64,000 bases of DNA from Chimonanthus salicifolius (GCA_013350335.1 CM023537.1:11464438-11528437); one strand, 5' to 3'. Positions 15,501 through 27,690 are shown, counted from the stretch's first letter. Program-made: numbers and translations. Notes: generated by a model from the letters alone, not told the origin.

Positions 15501-16732
15501 AAATTCACGCATCCAGCTCAGTTCGTTGCTCCATCTCAGGTACCCAATCTCTTGCTGCAGCATAAAATTCCAAATATCAGCAACCAATCTTCTTACAGAA
15601 ATCCACATTCACAATAGAGAGATGATCACCCCAACACGTGTGCAGTGTATTACACTGAGCATCTAAGTATAGGACCCATCAACTAGAATGGTGACGATGC
15701 ATTTGAAAGATCACATTGTGGCCCACCAAAAATTATCTTAATTAAATTAATCAAGTCATATTTTTTAAACTCTAAAATTTGATCAATTTAAATTATTTTT
15801 TAATCTTTAAATTGTATGGTTAAAAAACATGGCTATTCAATCAATATGAGTTTTGAATTTTTGATGCACTATATATTTGACAAATGACTTTCTTTTTAGT
15901 AGGTTTTATACCCAAGTGTTTGGCGTGTGCACGTGATCAGTTCACTTCACAATAGACAGAGGAACAAGGGCAGAAAGTTAAAAATCATGAATCATGTATG
16001 AAAAAATATGCCCAAATAAATAAAAGAAAGAGTGGTAAATTTCACCAATTGATATTAGGGGAGGTTAACATGGGTACTGATTGAAACTACCGGAATCGCA
16101 CCAACTAGAAAGTAGAAAATCCTTGACTACGTAGCCCTAAATATCCATCTGAATACAAGGAAAGTGTTTTCTTAGAAAATAGCTTTTTTAAATAAAAGTA
16201 GAAACGGTTTTACCTATTTTTGATTAAAAAAAAAAGGCCATTTTCCAAGAAATAATTTACTTTCCGTGCATCCAAACAGAGCATTACATGATAATGTAAA
16301 TAATGATCATAACGGTTCATTGGAGATAAACATCCATTTTTAACTAAAAATCTAAATAGCATATAACCACTTTTTTCTCTTTTAAGTTAAAGAAGAAGGT
16401 TATTTTCCAGAAGAATACACTCGTTTTTATTGTCCAAACGGAGCATAAAATAAAACCCAAATCCTAACTCTAAAAAATACCAAATAAAAATATCCCCAGA
16501 AAAAAAATAAATAAAACAAACAAGAAAAGAAAAGAAAAGAGAGTGCACGTTACCTCAAAGAGAGAGAAAGGGAAAAAAATACCTTGGGGAGATGAAGTTT
16601 AGTGGAAGGGAAGACGTGATGAGCGGAGAGAAGCGCGGCGAGAGCTATTGTGCTTATGGCGCACGATAGCAGCAGGCGCAGAAGAGATGGCCTGCCCAGC
16701 AGTAGCAGCGGTCTTAACCTGCGCTTCTGCAT
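8157..16732 (-). CDS. O-fucosyltransferase family protein (12 exons; one-base insertion in exon 11)
   Basis: Member of the plant GDP-fucose protein O-fucosyltransferase-like family, Golgi type II membrane proteins that modify glycans or cell-wall material; the substrate cannot be told. Exons in transcript order: 16583-16732, 15459-15554, 15055-15154, 14884-14951, 12545-12633, 11970-12150, 11764-11892, 11528-11661, 11193-11406, 9164-9348, 8458-8554, 8157-8298. All phases join and give about 527 residues, a usual length. Residues 1-13 are basic and 14-40 hydrophobic, a signal anchor. Then follow [10 protein letters not shown] (129-138), the [10 protein letters not shown] block (139-167), the conserved HLRYE motif (287-291), [13 protein letters not shown] (about 363-375), and the VESNVF...[27 protein letters not shown] region to residue 449. 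The C-terminus has the family block [17 protein letters not shown] and ends KRAA. Intron 10 uses a GC donor. Exon 11 has one extra G at 8480/8481: without it the frame reads [10 protein letters not shown]; with it translation stops just inside exon 12. ATG chosen because the signal anchor follows directly. Confidence 0.9.
9459..9640. mobile_element. Stowaway-type MITE (Tc1/mariner) in intron 9
   Basis: It begins CTCCCTCTGTTCC and ends GGAACAGAGGGAG, a perfect terminal inverted repeat of the Stowaway consensus type, flanked on both sides by the dinucleotide TA (9457-9458 and 9641-9642), the mariner target site. Length 182 bp. A subterminal motif GTCTCATATG(T/C)ATTTTG occurs twice near the left end. 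It sits between O-fucosyltransferase exons 9 and 10. Confidence 0.92.
10500..10655 (+). mobile_element. possible L1 LINE 3' end
   Basis: TTGGTTAGCTTCTGG, a T-rich stretch, TTTTAATATATGAACC and AATAAAACAAAAAATAA resemble the 3' untranslated end and A-rich tail of plant L1 elements. There is no coding portion, so this is a weak call. Confidence 0.35.
10669..11066 (+). mobile_element. RTE-type LINE remnant (C-terminal end) in intron 9
   Basis: Translated in broken plus-strand frames it gives YGAECWLTG, then LRWFWACA (compare LRWFGHV of plant RTE elements), then [11 protein letters not shown]...[12 protein letters not shown], the usual end of the RTE reverse transcriptase protein. It closes with a GGTGGTGGTGG then GATGATGATAATG simple-repeat tail, typical of plant RTE elements. 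Stops and frameshifts show it is dead. Confidence 0.7.
12283..12455 (-). mobile_element. SINE (group B), antisense, in intron 5-6 boundary region
   Basis: The sequence after the poly-T run at 12281-12295 matches, in reverse, the complete copy at 52985-53185: GGTCCGGAGGTGTC, GACTAGTCCTCC, GTGTGTGAAAA, GAGACCTTACTC, CCCATGGGAAGTGG, then TTGGAGCTCCCATGGTTTGAAC, the reverse of the pol III B-box region. The A-box head is missing, so the copy is 5'-truncated. It lies in the intron between exons 5 and 6. Confidence 0.75.
14856..14879. repeat. (GA)n microsatellite in intron 4
   Basis: A run of GA/GAA units just beside the exon 4 donor at 14882-14883 of the O-fucosyltransferase gene. Read on the minus strand it is a CT tract just inside the intron start. 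Confidence 0.8.
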
Positions 16733-17110
16733 TTCTTCTTTCCTTCTCTTCTGTTAGACTCTATATTGTATAATAGAAAGAAAGACGGGGGAGCTGTGCT
16801 TGTAGTTACAGCTTAGATCAGAGATCTCTACAGAGAAGGATTTCTCTTTCCATGTCTTGCATTTCTATAGGTACTGATGAAGAAAAGTCGAGAAAAAAGA
16901 GAGAGAGGAGAGAGAGAAGTTTTCAGTATCTTATCTTTTCTTTCTGCAACAATCATGGAAGAAGAAGATTAGAAGAAGAAGAAGAAGAATTGGGGTGCAA
17001 TTAGAGAGGATTAGGCTTTCCAACTATAAACCAGAGAGCCACGTCTTCTTTCATTTGCCTCTTCCTTTCCTTTTCTTTCCTTTCCTTTGCTCCACTTCCT
17101 TCCCCGTAAA
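16733..17110 (-). promoter_or_regulatory. 5' leader and promoter region of the O-fucosyltransferase-family gene
   Basis: Directly upstream of the start codon. The minus strand has long pyrimidine tracts (CTTCTTCTTC near 16960-16990), typical of plant 5' leaders, then a purine-rich block near 17060-17100. A TTTATAG near 17018-17024 could be a weak TATA box, but no start site can be fixed. Confidence 0.4.
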
Positions 17111-17286
17111 TGTCACGTGCGCTTCACAGGCCAGAATTTAAAGGGCGTAAAAGTGGGGTCTAGCCGTCCAGGGGTGCAACCGTAAAATTTGAGCGGGTCA
17201 TAAGTCCAACCCGACCCGAGCTTAACTGCTTTACGATGAAGGCATCGTAGTATGGAATTTAAAAAATACATTGACAAATTAAGGAG

Positions 17287-17665
17287 AGCCGTATACACAG
17301 TTTGAAAATCTGTCTATATACATCAGTTTTCTAATTTTTTAATAAAATTATCATTCTACCCTGCATATAAATTCATTCGAATGAACTTTTAGTTCATCTT
17401 CAGTTCGTTCAGATGAATATACTCATCTGAATGAACACCTTAATATAATTTTCGTTCTTTCGAACGAACGTTCATTTATTCGAACGAACTAAACTGTTTA
17501 TTTGAAAGATTGAACATGTATATGTCAATCCTTCATAAAATTTGACTCATTCATTCGAATGAAATAAAATTAAACTAATATGTTCGTTCGAATGAGTATA
17601 TTCATTCGAACAAACTAAAAATGAACTAAAAAAATCAAAAATTGACGTGTAGAAATAGGCTTTCT
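17287..17665. mobile_element. TIR element of the TTCGTTCGAATGAAC family, short form
   Basis: The left end (17297-17365: CTGTCTATATACATCAGTTTTC ... TATCATTCTACCCTGCAT) is repeated in reverse at the right end (17625-17665). The centre is an array of ATTCGTTCGAATGAAC-like palindromes. The same ends and array occur in the larger copy at 61765-62875. The target duplication was not resolved, so the edges are approximate. Confidence 0.6.
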
Positions 17666-17939
17666 GGGTGTCTATATGACTGGTCTAAATTAATTGGAGC
17701 TTAATGGCTTGCAAAATTGAATTTTATTTCATATTTTGACTTTTATTAGTTAATATTATATTTTAAATGACACATTGATAAATGTCTTTATCAACATTGG
17801 AGACCATCATGGCTGTTACATCAAATAATGCACCTAACAATTCATGAGGGAGTGAAATGTTATGAGCGTTGTTGTTACTTAAAACACTGGACTACTATCC
17901 ATTACAATTTATGGTATTTTTATAATATTTATGATGGTA

Positions 17940-18190
17940 TGAAATATTGGTCATTTCAGTTACAATCATGATATTGGCCGATATAACTAATACATATCGG
18001 TCGATATTATAAATATTGGCCTTTTAAAAAAAATTAATATTGAATGTGGGGTTGATATCTCAGTTGATATTGAGTTAATCGGTCAATATTTCAAATATCA
18101 GTCGATATTTATATTTTTTATTTTCATTTTTTTTAAAAATAGTTTGTTTTTCATTTTTTTTTTTCATTCAAAAGAAAAATACCGGCCGAT
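17940..18190. repeat. TATCGGCCGATA-family repeat
   Basis: Degenerate copies of the palindromic motif (ATATTGGCCGATATAAC, CATATCGGTCGATATT, ACCGGCCGATATT) in an AT-rich block, like the ends of the element at 424-1896. Boundaries unclear. Confidence 0.6.
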
Positions 18191-18754
18191 ATTTAAAAAA
18201 AGAAAAAGAAAAAAGGACAGAGGTTAAAAAAAAGAGCATGTATTATGTTTGCAGAGAAATTATCCGTAATTTTCAATCCACAATCACTAAATTGAATTAA
18301 TGATAAGTTTTTAAAATAAAAAAGCTGACAGTTTTTTCCTATACAAAGACTGCGAAAATTCAAATTAATTTTTGTGAATCATTTGACAATGATATTTTTT
18401 TAAATAAGTAAATTGTGTATTGAAACATGCAAAGGGGCTTGTCACTGTTGGATGTAATGAGACTTCTTAAGTGACACTGATTGTCGGTGCATGAAAGATA
18501 GGAAAACATACAATTCAATGAAAAGAGCACCCAAACAACTATTTTCCCTAATTATTGTAATGTGCCACTAATTGCACAGATCAAGATATACAATAATATT
18601 ATTTTGAAGGGAAAAAGCTGCTAATCTTGATTAATGAAGTAAGTTGTGATTTTCAAATCTGAATCTTTTGAAACTATAAGTAATAATTGAAAATTCTCTC
18701 CACATAATCTTAGTACTAGGAATGATTAGATTACAAGACAATAGAAAGAGAAGT

Positions 18755-18903
18755 GAAACTGGGTGTAATTCAATTAGTTGCGGGTTCGAGTTCTACATAG
18801 TCTAATCTTGGTATGTCCTAAGGGTTAGTAGACTCATCATTAAGATTTTTCCGCAGGGTATCAGGTGATTTCCTATATGTAATTTAAAAAAAAAAAAAAA
18901 AAC
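18755..18903 (+). mobile_element. SINE (group A), near full length
   Basis: A tRNA-like head GGTGTAATTCAATTAGTTG (A-box region) and GCGGGTTCGAGTTC (B box) are followed by the group A body TAGTCTAATCTTGGTATGTCC, GTAGACTCATCAT, AGATTTTTCCGCAGGGTATC, and a poly-A tail at about 18885-18902. Matches 46723-46885 and 60345-60490. Confidence 0.8.
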
Positions 18904-19356
18904 AAAAGGAGAGGTGAAACTTTAAAATTTTAAATTAAATTTATAATTTATAACGTCAACTATAGATAGAGAAATAAATATAAAAGTTTATAATGGTGAT
19001 GAACTGTTAATGGGCACCATCAGTCTATGTCTCAACGTCTGTACCTTATCACTTGACCAAACATGATTTGTATAATACCTCATGGGATCCAATATTATTT
19101 TTTTAATAAAACCTTTCTATTGAGATTTTCTAATTGATTAGAGAATGAATGGGAACCTTGTCCAAGTCTCCAACAACCAGAGTACTAATGTATCAACAAG
19201 CGGTCCATGAAATAGATGAGGAGAGGACACCTATGTTAACTCTGTTGACTGTAGAGTTTCAATAGATATGTATTGTTTTAAATATTCAATATATTTTGGC
19301 ATTTTCTATTGTATAATGTTGATTGGATCACATATAAATGATTTTAGGTCGAAATA

Positions 19357-19745
19357 TAGGAGCAAAGTTTGGGTCCGATTTTAATCTAATCCGCATGACT
19401 TGATTTGAGAAATAAGTGTGCTAAATTATGTATTTGTAAATTTATGGCCGGGTAGTGTTGAGAAAAAAATTTACATGAAATTCGAATCGGGATGAGCTTA
19501 GAAATTTAAAATAAACTCGATCTGAGTTTCAGGAAATATAAAAAACCTGTTGTTGATTTTGTTTTCTCATCTTTGAGCTAAAAATGGGTTGGATTGTCGG
19601 ACTAACAATTCTGGATATGTCGAGCACTCGAGCAAGCGACTCATGTTAGGTCGGATTGAGCAATTTGGATCATATCAATAATTTTTTATATAGATTAGAT
19701 TGACTTTATTAAAATCTGGCCCAATTCACTCGAATTTCAACCCTA
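19357..19745. mobile_element. GGGTC-rich hAT-like MITE, copy 1 (old)
   Basis: It starts TAGGAGCAAAGTTTGGGTCC and its other end in reverse starts TAGGGTTGAAATTCGAG. Flanks are TCGAAATA (19349-19356) and TTGAAATA (19746-19753), a 7-of-8 direct repeat. Same family as 48987-49312, 53937-54291 and 56577-56941. Confidence 0.7.
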
Positions 19746-19753
19746 TTGAAATA

Positions 19754-22080
19754 CCAATGAGGAAATTAGATATTATTGATATATCTATGATACGATATTA
19801 TATGAAGTTTGAATAAAAAATAAAATTTTAAGTCAATATAATTTTTGATATATTACTGATGTGATATTATATAATTTTAAACTGATATTGAGTGTTTCAA
19901 CTTTCAACTCTCAGATTGACTGACCGGACAATGAAGATTGATAGTTAGACACCTGACCATTTATTTCATTCCCTATAGTTGCTCAATTCAAGCGTATTTG
20001 AATTATAAAATAATAATATAATACTAGTTGTTGAAGTTTGGAATTAAAATTTAATTAATGGTTGATTAATGAAACCTTTTAAATTGCTAAGCACCCACTT
20101 CATGAATCATGCACAGCTCTCTGGTTCACATCGTTTTCGAAAATTATACTTTCGTACAGCCTCCTGATGTCTCTTCTAACACTAATTTAATCAAATAAAT
20201 TAATGAAAATGAAGGGATTAGTGTTGAATTTTATATGGAGATGGGACCTTGCACAAAATTCCACACTGTTAAGCTTGCTTTCAACGACTTAATGACTTCA
20301 CTATCTCACGTTTTACTAGTCATTTTTCATGTGAGGAGCCATTTAGGATTTTCCTGTGGACTAGTGACAAAAAATTGTGGATGTGTGTGGCATATTTATT
20401 ATTTTAAATATCTTTCCGATAGAGTATCGTTGGATGAGACGTCGGTCAACTGATTCTCCTATAGATACTTTGTGTATATAGATAAGAGTTTTACCGTATG
20501 ATGTCCATTTTATCTTTCACCTGTCAGTACTAAAAAAGTTTAGAATGTCATATTAAATGGATAAAGACTTTAGAAAGACTAATTTTTAATTTGAAAGTCC
20601 TTAATTGATAAAAATAAATACTTTGCATTCATTATGAAATTGGGCCATGTATCCCGAGCATCTGTCATGAGTCCTACTTTTCTACAAATCTAAACAGGTG
20701 CACGTAGACTCATCTATAAAAAATAAATATAAAAATTCCAGTGAAAATTTTCTTTTAAATAGATTTTTAATTTCACATAATTGAGTGTAATGTTTCACTT
20801 CATATATTAAATTTATTTTTAACTTTTAACTATTAAAATTACTAATTTATATTCATTGACAGTTAAAAATGCTGAGATTATATGGTTGAGATGATCAACT
20901 AGTGATGAAATTTTAAATACTTCATATTTATTTGATCATATATCTAATACTCCGAACTATATATGTCTAAAAGTCTTATTAACAGCATTTTGTTAAAAAA
21001 AAAAATTGACTAGCTTAACTCATAAAAATATTTGATTTATGGATAAGAATATAAAATATAACACAATGCGACATAAGACATGACATTTTACCATCCAACT
21101 TTTCATTTGGTGTGTTATATTGAGGATAGATTTTTTATTTAGAAGAGTAAAGTTTTAGTTAGATCTTACTATTTCAGTTTTCTGATTTTAGATATAATTA
21201 TTTTAAGTCATTGGATTTTTTATATTCTATTACATAAAGTGATAATAATTGAGTGGAGGAGATTTGTAGTAATTTATGTATCTTCCTATTTATTTATTTA
21301 ATTATAAATTACAAACTTTTGTCAGATAATCAATTTATAAAGAGAAAATAATTTTCTACATCTCTTTAAAGTTGCTGTTATCATCTTTGCTTTGCTGGTT
21401 AGTAGATTGGTGGACCCACTGATGCCAACTTGCCAAGTGTTGTTGATATGTTAAAATTGTCGTCACTTGCAAGAGAAAGAGAGATGAGATGTTTAACGTT
21501 ATCTGGTCATCGTCGTGTTTCTCGATTTTAGATTCTTCAAGAGTTAAAGGTTAGGGTTACGGATATATGCATGTGAAATAAAATGATTAATAGAATTAAA
21601 AGTTATTGTATTATAAATAATTTAAGAATAAATTTTAAGAAACTAACTTTGAGTTGCCAATCTATCATCTGAGAAACAATGATCATTGATAGTATGGAAC
21701 TCTTATTAGATCATGAAATCATTCAAATAAAATGACAATCAACTAAAGTATATGATTACGGAGTATGTTCGAACTCAAAGACCCTATTCAATTTATCCAT
21801 AATTTTTTTTATTTAAATCCAATTCAAATATCAATAAATTAATAAATAAAATGTATTTTCTTAGTTTAGAACTTTCCCTTTTTATTTGATTTTATTTGCT
21901 ATATTTGTATTTCTCTTACTCTATAAATAAAGTTCAGATCTCTCATTAATTTACAAAGAAAACACACTATATTTTCACAAAAGCATTAGATCTCAACATC
22001 CCATTATCATGAATAATGGACTATAGAATTAGTTATTCACAAAGCTTGATTCCCATTGAATGGATGTATATAATATAAAT
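19754..22080. other. gene-free AT-rich stretch
   Basis: No gene, RNA or assignable repeat is recognised. A 72-codon open frame at 20235-20453 shows no protein-family features. Confidence 0.5.
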
Positions 22081-22084
22081 TTCA

Positions 22085-22225
22085 GACGTCTAAATATCGA
22101 CTGTTATGAATCGTATCAGTTGATATTCGAATAATATACCAATATCTCGAACATATCATATCGACCGATATCAGTCATTTTTATTAAAAAAAATAGAGAG
22201 AGAAAAATATCGATCGACATTAAAT
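22085..22225. repeat. TATCGGCCGATA-family repeat
   Basis: Contains CGTATCAGTTGATATTC, ATCATATCGACCGATATCAG and ATCGATCGACATT, followed by TTTTAAATCTCTG, which in reverse resembles the CAGGGATTTAAATCTC end of this family. No convincing target duplication. Confidence 0.55.
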
Positions 22226-23180
22226 TTTAAATCTCTGAATTAAATGCAATGTAGCGGCTATCAATCTATCATATATATATCATAATCTATCTCAATCCAA
22301 TATTAAATAATTTAAGTATTGAAGTCTACTGATAATATTGGAAAATGTTAATAATGATAATGATCTATCTCATCTTAGGGCATGATCCACATGCCTAGGT
22401 TAGAAAAGTTCGAGTGTTTAAATTGGTGATAAAAAATTATATGAATAAAATTATAAATTAATTATATAGATTAAAACAAACTCTTAAATAAATAATTAAT
22501 TTATATAATTAATTCAATTATAATAGAAATTATAAAAGCTAAAATCTGAATTTAAAAATTAACAAACTAAATATAGTATAAAGTGGAGGCGGCCATGGTA
22601 ATTATGGTGAAGAGATGGATGATGGTTGAGGGCAGACAAAAGAAGGCCGAATTCAACGGTAGCATTCGTTTCTTGCGTTCTTTCCCTTTCGAATCACGGG
22701 ACACGTGTAAGGCTAAACGATAAGATAGAAAAAGAGGAAAAAGGGTAAAGCTGCAATTATATCAGACATCAGAGGTAAGAAATTAATAAATTATGCTGTA
22801 TTTATTATAGGGATAGCGTTACTGATCACTTCAGAAATCCTTTCTCATGTGATGCTTAGATCCTGTTGTTGCCTACATGTGGTCCCTCTTCTTTTATAAA
22901 AACTGAAACAAATTAGCTATATTTGATTTTAATAACAGTGAGAATTAGTATAAAATAAAATGAATGAATTTGAGTTTAGAAAATATTAAATTAAAGAAAA
23001 GTCATTTATTAAACTTATATAAATACTTATTTTATTTAAATAAATGGAAAAAGAGAAATAAGAGAGACTAAAAAAGTTTGAATAAAATGAGTATTTTATA
23101 TAAATTTAGTGCATCAAAAGTAAAAATATTGGTGCACTAATCACTTTTCTAAATTAAATGATTAAATTTAAAATGTTAAC
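22226..23180. other. gene-free AT-rich stretch
   Basis: Nothing assignable. A somewhat GC-richer patch at 22590-22740 contains GGGACACGTGTAAG (a CACGTG core) but no coding frame. Confidence 0.4.
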
Positions 23181-23189
23181 TTTATTTGA

Positions 23190-23430
23190 ATGATCAGTCA
23201 CCCTAACACGGACAAACTCAGTTAGGAGACACGAGATAAAATAAAATTCCCATTTGTACCACTCATCAAACAACGGTGTACCGATAACACACCTATATAC
23301 ATGTAGAGCGGCTTGTTATCGGTACACTGGTACTTGATGAGCGGTACACCGATAAAATAAAATAGAATGTTATTTCATCTCGTGTCTCCTAACAAATTTT
23401 ATCTCTATGAAGATGCGCATCCTATTTAAA
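23190..23430. mobile_element. near-palindromic MITE, copy 1
   Basis: GTTAGGAGACACGAGATAAAATAAAATTCC near 23220-23250 is mirrored by GTTATTTCATCTCGTGTCTCCTAAC near 23370-23394. Internally, ACGGTGTACCGATAACAC and TTGTTATCGGTACACTGG are also inverted, so almost the whole element folds on itself. A second copy lies at 51790-52070. The outer edges, including CACCCTAACACGGAC, are approximate. Confidence 0.75.
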
Positions 23431-23999
23431 TAGGCAAATTCCTAACTAAGAAAATATTCCCTTTTTTCCTCAATAAAATTTAGATTATCTATATGAAAAA
23501 TAGACTCTTCTAAGGAAGAAGAGGTGTTTAGATGATGCTCCAAGCCTCCAACTAGTTATTGGGCTTTTTCAAGATTAAAGTCTGAACTCATCCTCTTCAA
23601 GAAGTATCAAACTCGAGTTCACTCGTTCATTAAAAAATTAATTATTTAGGTTGAAATTAGATATGATGAGGTACGAGTGGACCAGAATTAAAATCGAAAC
23701 TTATATTTTAGCCACTTGATATAGGACTCAATAGTTGGAAATTGAGTTTAACTCAAATTTGATTCACTCATCATTCATAATGTCTAATTTCAATTAAATA
23801 GTCAATTTTCTAATTAATTTTGAAATAATTTTTAAAAAGAACAAATGAATTGAATATACAGGCTTAACATGCTTTTTCTAAGCTTCTTGTATTTAAATGG
23901 GCTAAAGAATTTATCTCAATACAGGCTTCGTTAGTTGATATATGTCTTCAGCTGAGTCTCAGGCGGGATTCAGACTTAGAAACAATCTTAGGTGGAAGC

Positions 24000-24340
24000 A
24001 GGGGTCGAAGGGCTCGAGATTTCAGCCTATTTTTCATATTCGGCACAATTTTTTTCTCTCTCTTCCATTTTAAAAAAAATCCCGATGACTTTTTTTAAAA
24101 AAAAATCATTTAAAAATAAAAAGGCTGTTTTAAAAAAAAATAAAAAATATAAATATCTACACATATCTAGGCCGATATTTGTCCGATATGGGCAAATATC
24201 GGCCGAGATATCAGCGGGGTCCATAACTAATATTTTTATTTTAAAAAATCGGCTGAGATCGGTCGATTTCTTTTTTCTCTAACTGATACTATACATATCA
24301 GCCGAGATATCTCAATCGTAAAAAATTTGAGATATCTTGA
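24000..24340. repeat. TATCGGCCGATA-family repeat with CAGGGGTC end
   Basis: Starts CAGGGGTCGAAGGGCTCGAG, similar to the start of the hAT-like element at 424, and contains AATATCGGCCGAGATATC and CATATCAGCCGAGATATC. The right end was not resolved. Confidence 0.6.
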
Positions 24341-24704
24341 ATGATACACACAAGTGTCAACGGAGATTTATACCCATAGGTGGGGAGACGCAAAAGTCCT
24401 AACCGTTAGATTCAATTTTTGTTCGGGCCATTTTCTTGCTCAGGTAGGCAAGGCCCAGAGAATTTTACAGGGTCTCCAAGAAAAGTAACAGACGTATTTA
24501 TGGAATTCACTTTCCTTTTTCTTTATCATGCAATTACTATCGTTATAACATTAAATTCTTTTTCTAAGAAATTCATTAGCTCTACTTAATAAATACATCT
24601 CCAATGATCATTATTACAAAATAAAGAACAAGTCCATAAATGATGAAATTTAAATGTGGTTATACATTTATTATATTCACCATTGTATTAAAAACACCCT
24701 TAGT

Positions 24705-24790
24705 TATTCATGGGTATAATTCAATTGGTTGTCTTATTTCTCAGGAAGCGAAAGGTTGCAGGCTCCAGAAGAAGAGGTCATTGAGTTGGA
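24705..24790 (+). mobile_element. SINE (group A) fragment, head only
   Basis: GGGTATAATTCAATTGGTTG and AAGGTTGCAGGCTCCAG match the A-box and B-box region of group A; the rest of the body is lost. Confidence 0.5.
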
Positions 24791-25254
24791 AATTAGTTTA
24801 TCAACTTAAAAATAATAGAAAAATTCATATGCACATCATGGCTCTCAAAATCACATTCAAAATCTGACTTGTGAGATCCTTTATTTGATTTTGATAATTA
24901 ATTAAGTATAAGTTATATAATTTAATTTTTTAAAATTAGACAAGAAATTTAAGTTCAACTTTTTTCAGACTTATTCGATCCACAAGCTTTAAAATCATCA
25001 TTTCAATGATTTAATATTAGATAAATAAAATTTTCTTCTCAAAATAAACTTTCAGATTTAAATAGGTATATAAAAAAAAAATCTTTATATGGTTAGTGGA
25101 TTTATTTCATATGTCAAATTATTTTAAAAAAAAATTCAAACTCATAAGAAAAGTGTTGAGTTCAGATTAGATGCCGCGACTAACAAATGCTGCAATCATT
25201 TATTGTGTCTATGCCAAAGAAAATCGATTCATAAATTTATTTTAATATATATAT

Positions 25255-25345
25255 ATATTTTTAAATTTACACGTGGGAAAGATATCCAGCGTAAAATTTC
25301 CATAGGTGGGTCCATTGCACCTGAGGCATATCAAAGTTAGGCCAT
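25255..25345 (-). mobile_element. SINE (group A) 3' fragment, antisense
   Basis: ACACGTGGGAAAGATATCCAG, GTAAAATTTCCATAGGTGGG and CAAAGTTAGGCCATG are the reverse of the group A 3' body (compare 46800-46865). Confidence 0.7.
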
Positions 25346-27325
25346 GAGAATTTTTAAATTTATTTCAATATTTAAAAATTAAAACTATCTCTAAATATAT
25401 TTTATTCTTATATTATAATGTTATAAAGTACACATTTTGTTTTTACTGCAAGTATTAAATTTGAAAGTAGTAATTTTTTATAGGAAAAGAGGGTCCTAAA
25501 ATTCCTCTACCCATTTTATTTCAGATATTTGATAAATTATTAGAAAAAATTAAACAAATACTGTTAAACTGAATTGCTTTAGAATTTTTTGTTTCAAAAT
25601 CTATAAATAGAACATGTGGACCCCACATTGTGGAGTAGCGCTGTGTATCTAATATTTAAAACATAATGGAGGTGTGGCAAGTGCCACACTGAATTATAGC
25701 AAAAAGACAAAAAAGCGCCATCAATGCTGTACGCATCAACATTTGACACGTGACACGTGACAATGAAAACATAGCAGACAAATGCAGATTCCTCGTTGCC
25801 TTTTTCTTCATCAAGTGTCGGTCCAATTTCTTAGAAAAATATTGAATTTGATAGAGTTTAATTGGAGTTAAACTCAGCTAAATTCATCACATGAATATGA
25901 CGTTTTATAATACATTAAGAGTGTGTTTTACAGTGAATCGGTTCGATGTTTTGACGAGTGAATCGATTTGTATAGATAAATGAGAAATAAAATGAGAAGT
26001 TCACTAAAATCTATTCCTCTTCAAAGATAATGTCCATGTTAAAATGGACACCTTATATTAATTAAATAATAAATTAACAGCGCTCAAATAATTAGATGTA
26101 AGCACTTTCCAGAGTTTTTTAATTTTTTTAGTTTTTTGGTATTAGATTTAAATTAATTAATGAAGGGACAGGCTGAAGAGAGCTGTGATACGTCTTTGAA
26201 ATTAAATAATTAAATTATATATGTTTTTTAGTTTAAAATTAAATTACAATAACAGATGATTTAATTATATCATCTCAGAGTTTGAGATTTGAAAAGCTGC
26301 CTACCTTTAGAAGGACATTTATAAATAACTCCAGATCTTCCATATTTAATTTAGAATTTAAGATAGGACATAAGTGGGTGAGGGGCGGTTGAAGAATATT
26401 AGTGATTTATATTTTCTTTTTCATTTTTAATGATGGTCAGTAATTGCATTAAAAAGGAGAGAAGCCCACACTTATCCAATAAAGCCCATAGTCCAGGCCA
26501 AACAGAAAAGAATCAAAGAAAATGATTAAAAAAGCGGGCTATCTAAGCCCAAAAACAAAACTGGTGCAGGGCAAGACCCTGACAACCAAAGCCCAGAGCT
26601 AGAGGAAAGTTCACAGAACTTATTTTTTATTTTTTAATAACACATGTGCATCGCGATTCTATATTTAGAGGTGAGATTAATCTTATAGATACATGAAATC
26701 ATTCACAAGCAAGAGTTTAAAAATTGACTTACGCCCTTCCACTTCCTTTTCTTTTTAAATTTTTTATTTTGGAAAAAATAATAGAAAAATAAGAGAGAGA
26801 AAAAAAATAAAAAAAACTAGGGTGAGTTTTTTAAGCTAACTGTCATTTTTATAGAGTTTTAAACCATTTAAATTCAAAACTATGAAAAATGTGTAAATAT
26901 TTTATAAAGAAGAAAACGAATATGAGAAAATACTCAATATAAACTTCATGTTCTCAGCTATTCCCTAGTGACATGTATCTCTTATTACAATTCATAAAAT
27001 TTTTGTTGTAAAAATTTATGAGTTTTATAAAAATATAAAAATATAAAATATTACACAGAAACCCTTAAAACTCTACAAATCATAACAAGGGCTCTTCATT
27101 TAATTGTAGAAACATTTGTATCTAATCTCATTCATTTTTTTTGGACAAGAAATTCAAAAATGGGAATTAAAAATCTTGACTTTTATCAAATTTTTAGATT
27201 TTTTTTAAGAAAATCACACACACCTTACAAAATACAAACTACATAAATGACTTAAACATATCTCCATTGAATGCTATAAGCACTAAATTATTTCACAAAA
27301 AACTCAAAATTTGAGATTAATTTTT
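25346..27325. other. gene-free AT-rich stretch
   Basis: No gene recognised. Two overlapping-spaced CACGTG cores occur at 25747-25759 in ACACGTGACACGTGACA. Confidence 0.45.
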
Positions 27326-27329
27326 TTTT

Positions 27330-27405
27330 GAATTTACATGTGGAAAACTGTAGGATACCCAGCGTAAAACCCCCATTGGTGGACCCTTACCCCTAAGAAA
27401 GTTTG
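27330..27405 (-). mobile_element. SINE (group A) 3' fragment, antisense
   Basis: TTTACATGTGGAAAACTGTAGG, ATACCCAGCGTAAAACCC and CATTGGTGGACCC reverse-match the group A 3' end. Confidence 0.65.
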
Positions 27406-27577
27406 AGATTATCTCTAAGCTGAAACTCAAAAAATTAATAAAAACAATTCAAAATGATTAAAATTGTTGAAAATAACTTAAAAATTGAATAAATTTCTTT
27501 TAAACCCTTTTTAAATTTGAAAAAACAGGTGAAAATAGCTCAGAAATTGATCAAAACTTTTTTTAAAAAAATAAAAA

Positions 27578-27690
27578 ATAGCATCGACCAATACATATCA
27601 GCAGATAAAACAAGAGTATCGGCCTATATACACTTATACAGCTGATATTATTGGCTGATATATACTTGTACAGCCGATTTGACATATGAG
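27578..27690. repeat. TATCGGCCGATA-family repeat fragment
   Basis: CAATACATATCAGCAGATA, GAGTATCGGCCTATA and ATTATTGGCTGATATATAC are degenerate copies of the family motif. Confidence 0.5.

Noticed and set aside
17155..17215. further GGGTC MITE fragment (CAGGGGTGCAACC ... CCAACCCGACCCGAGC)
   Set aside because: Words fit the family, but there is no second terminus or duplication; too short to call.
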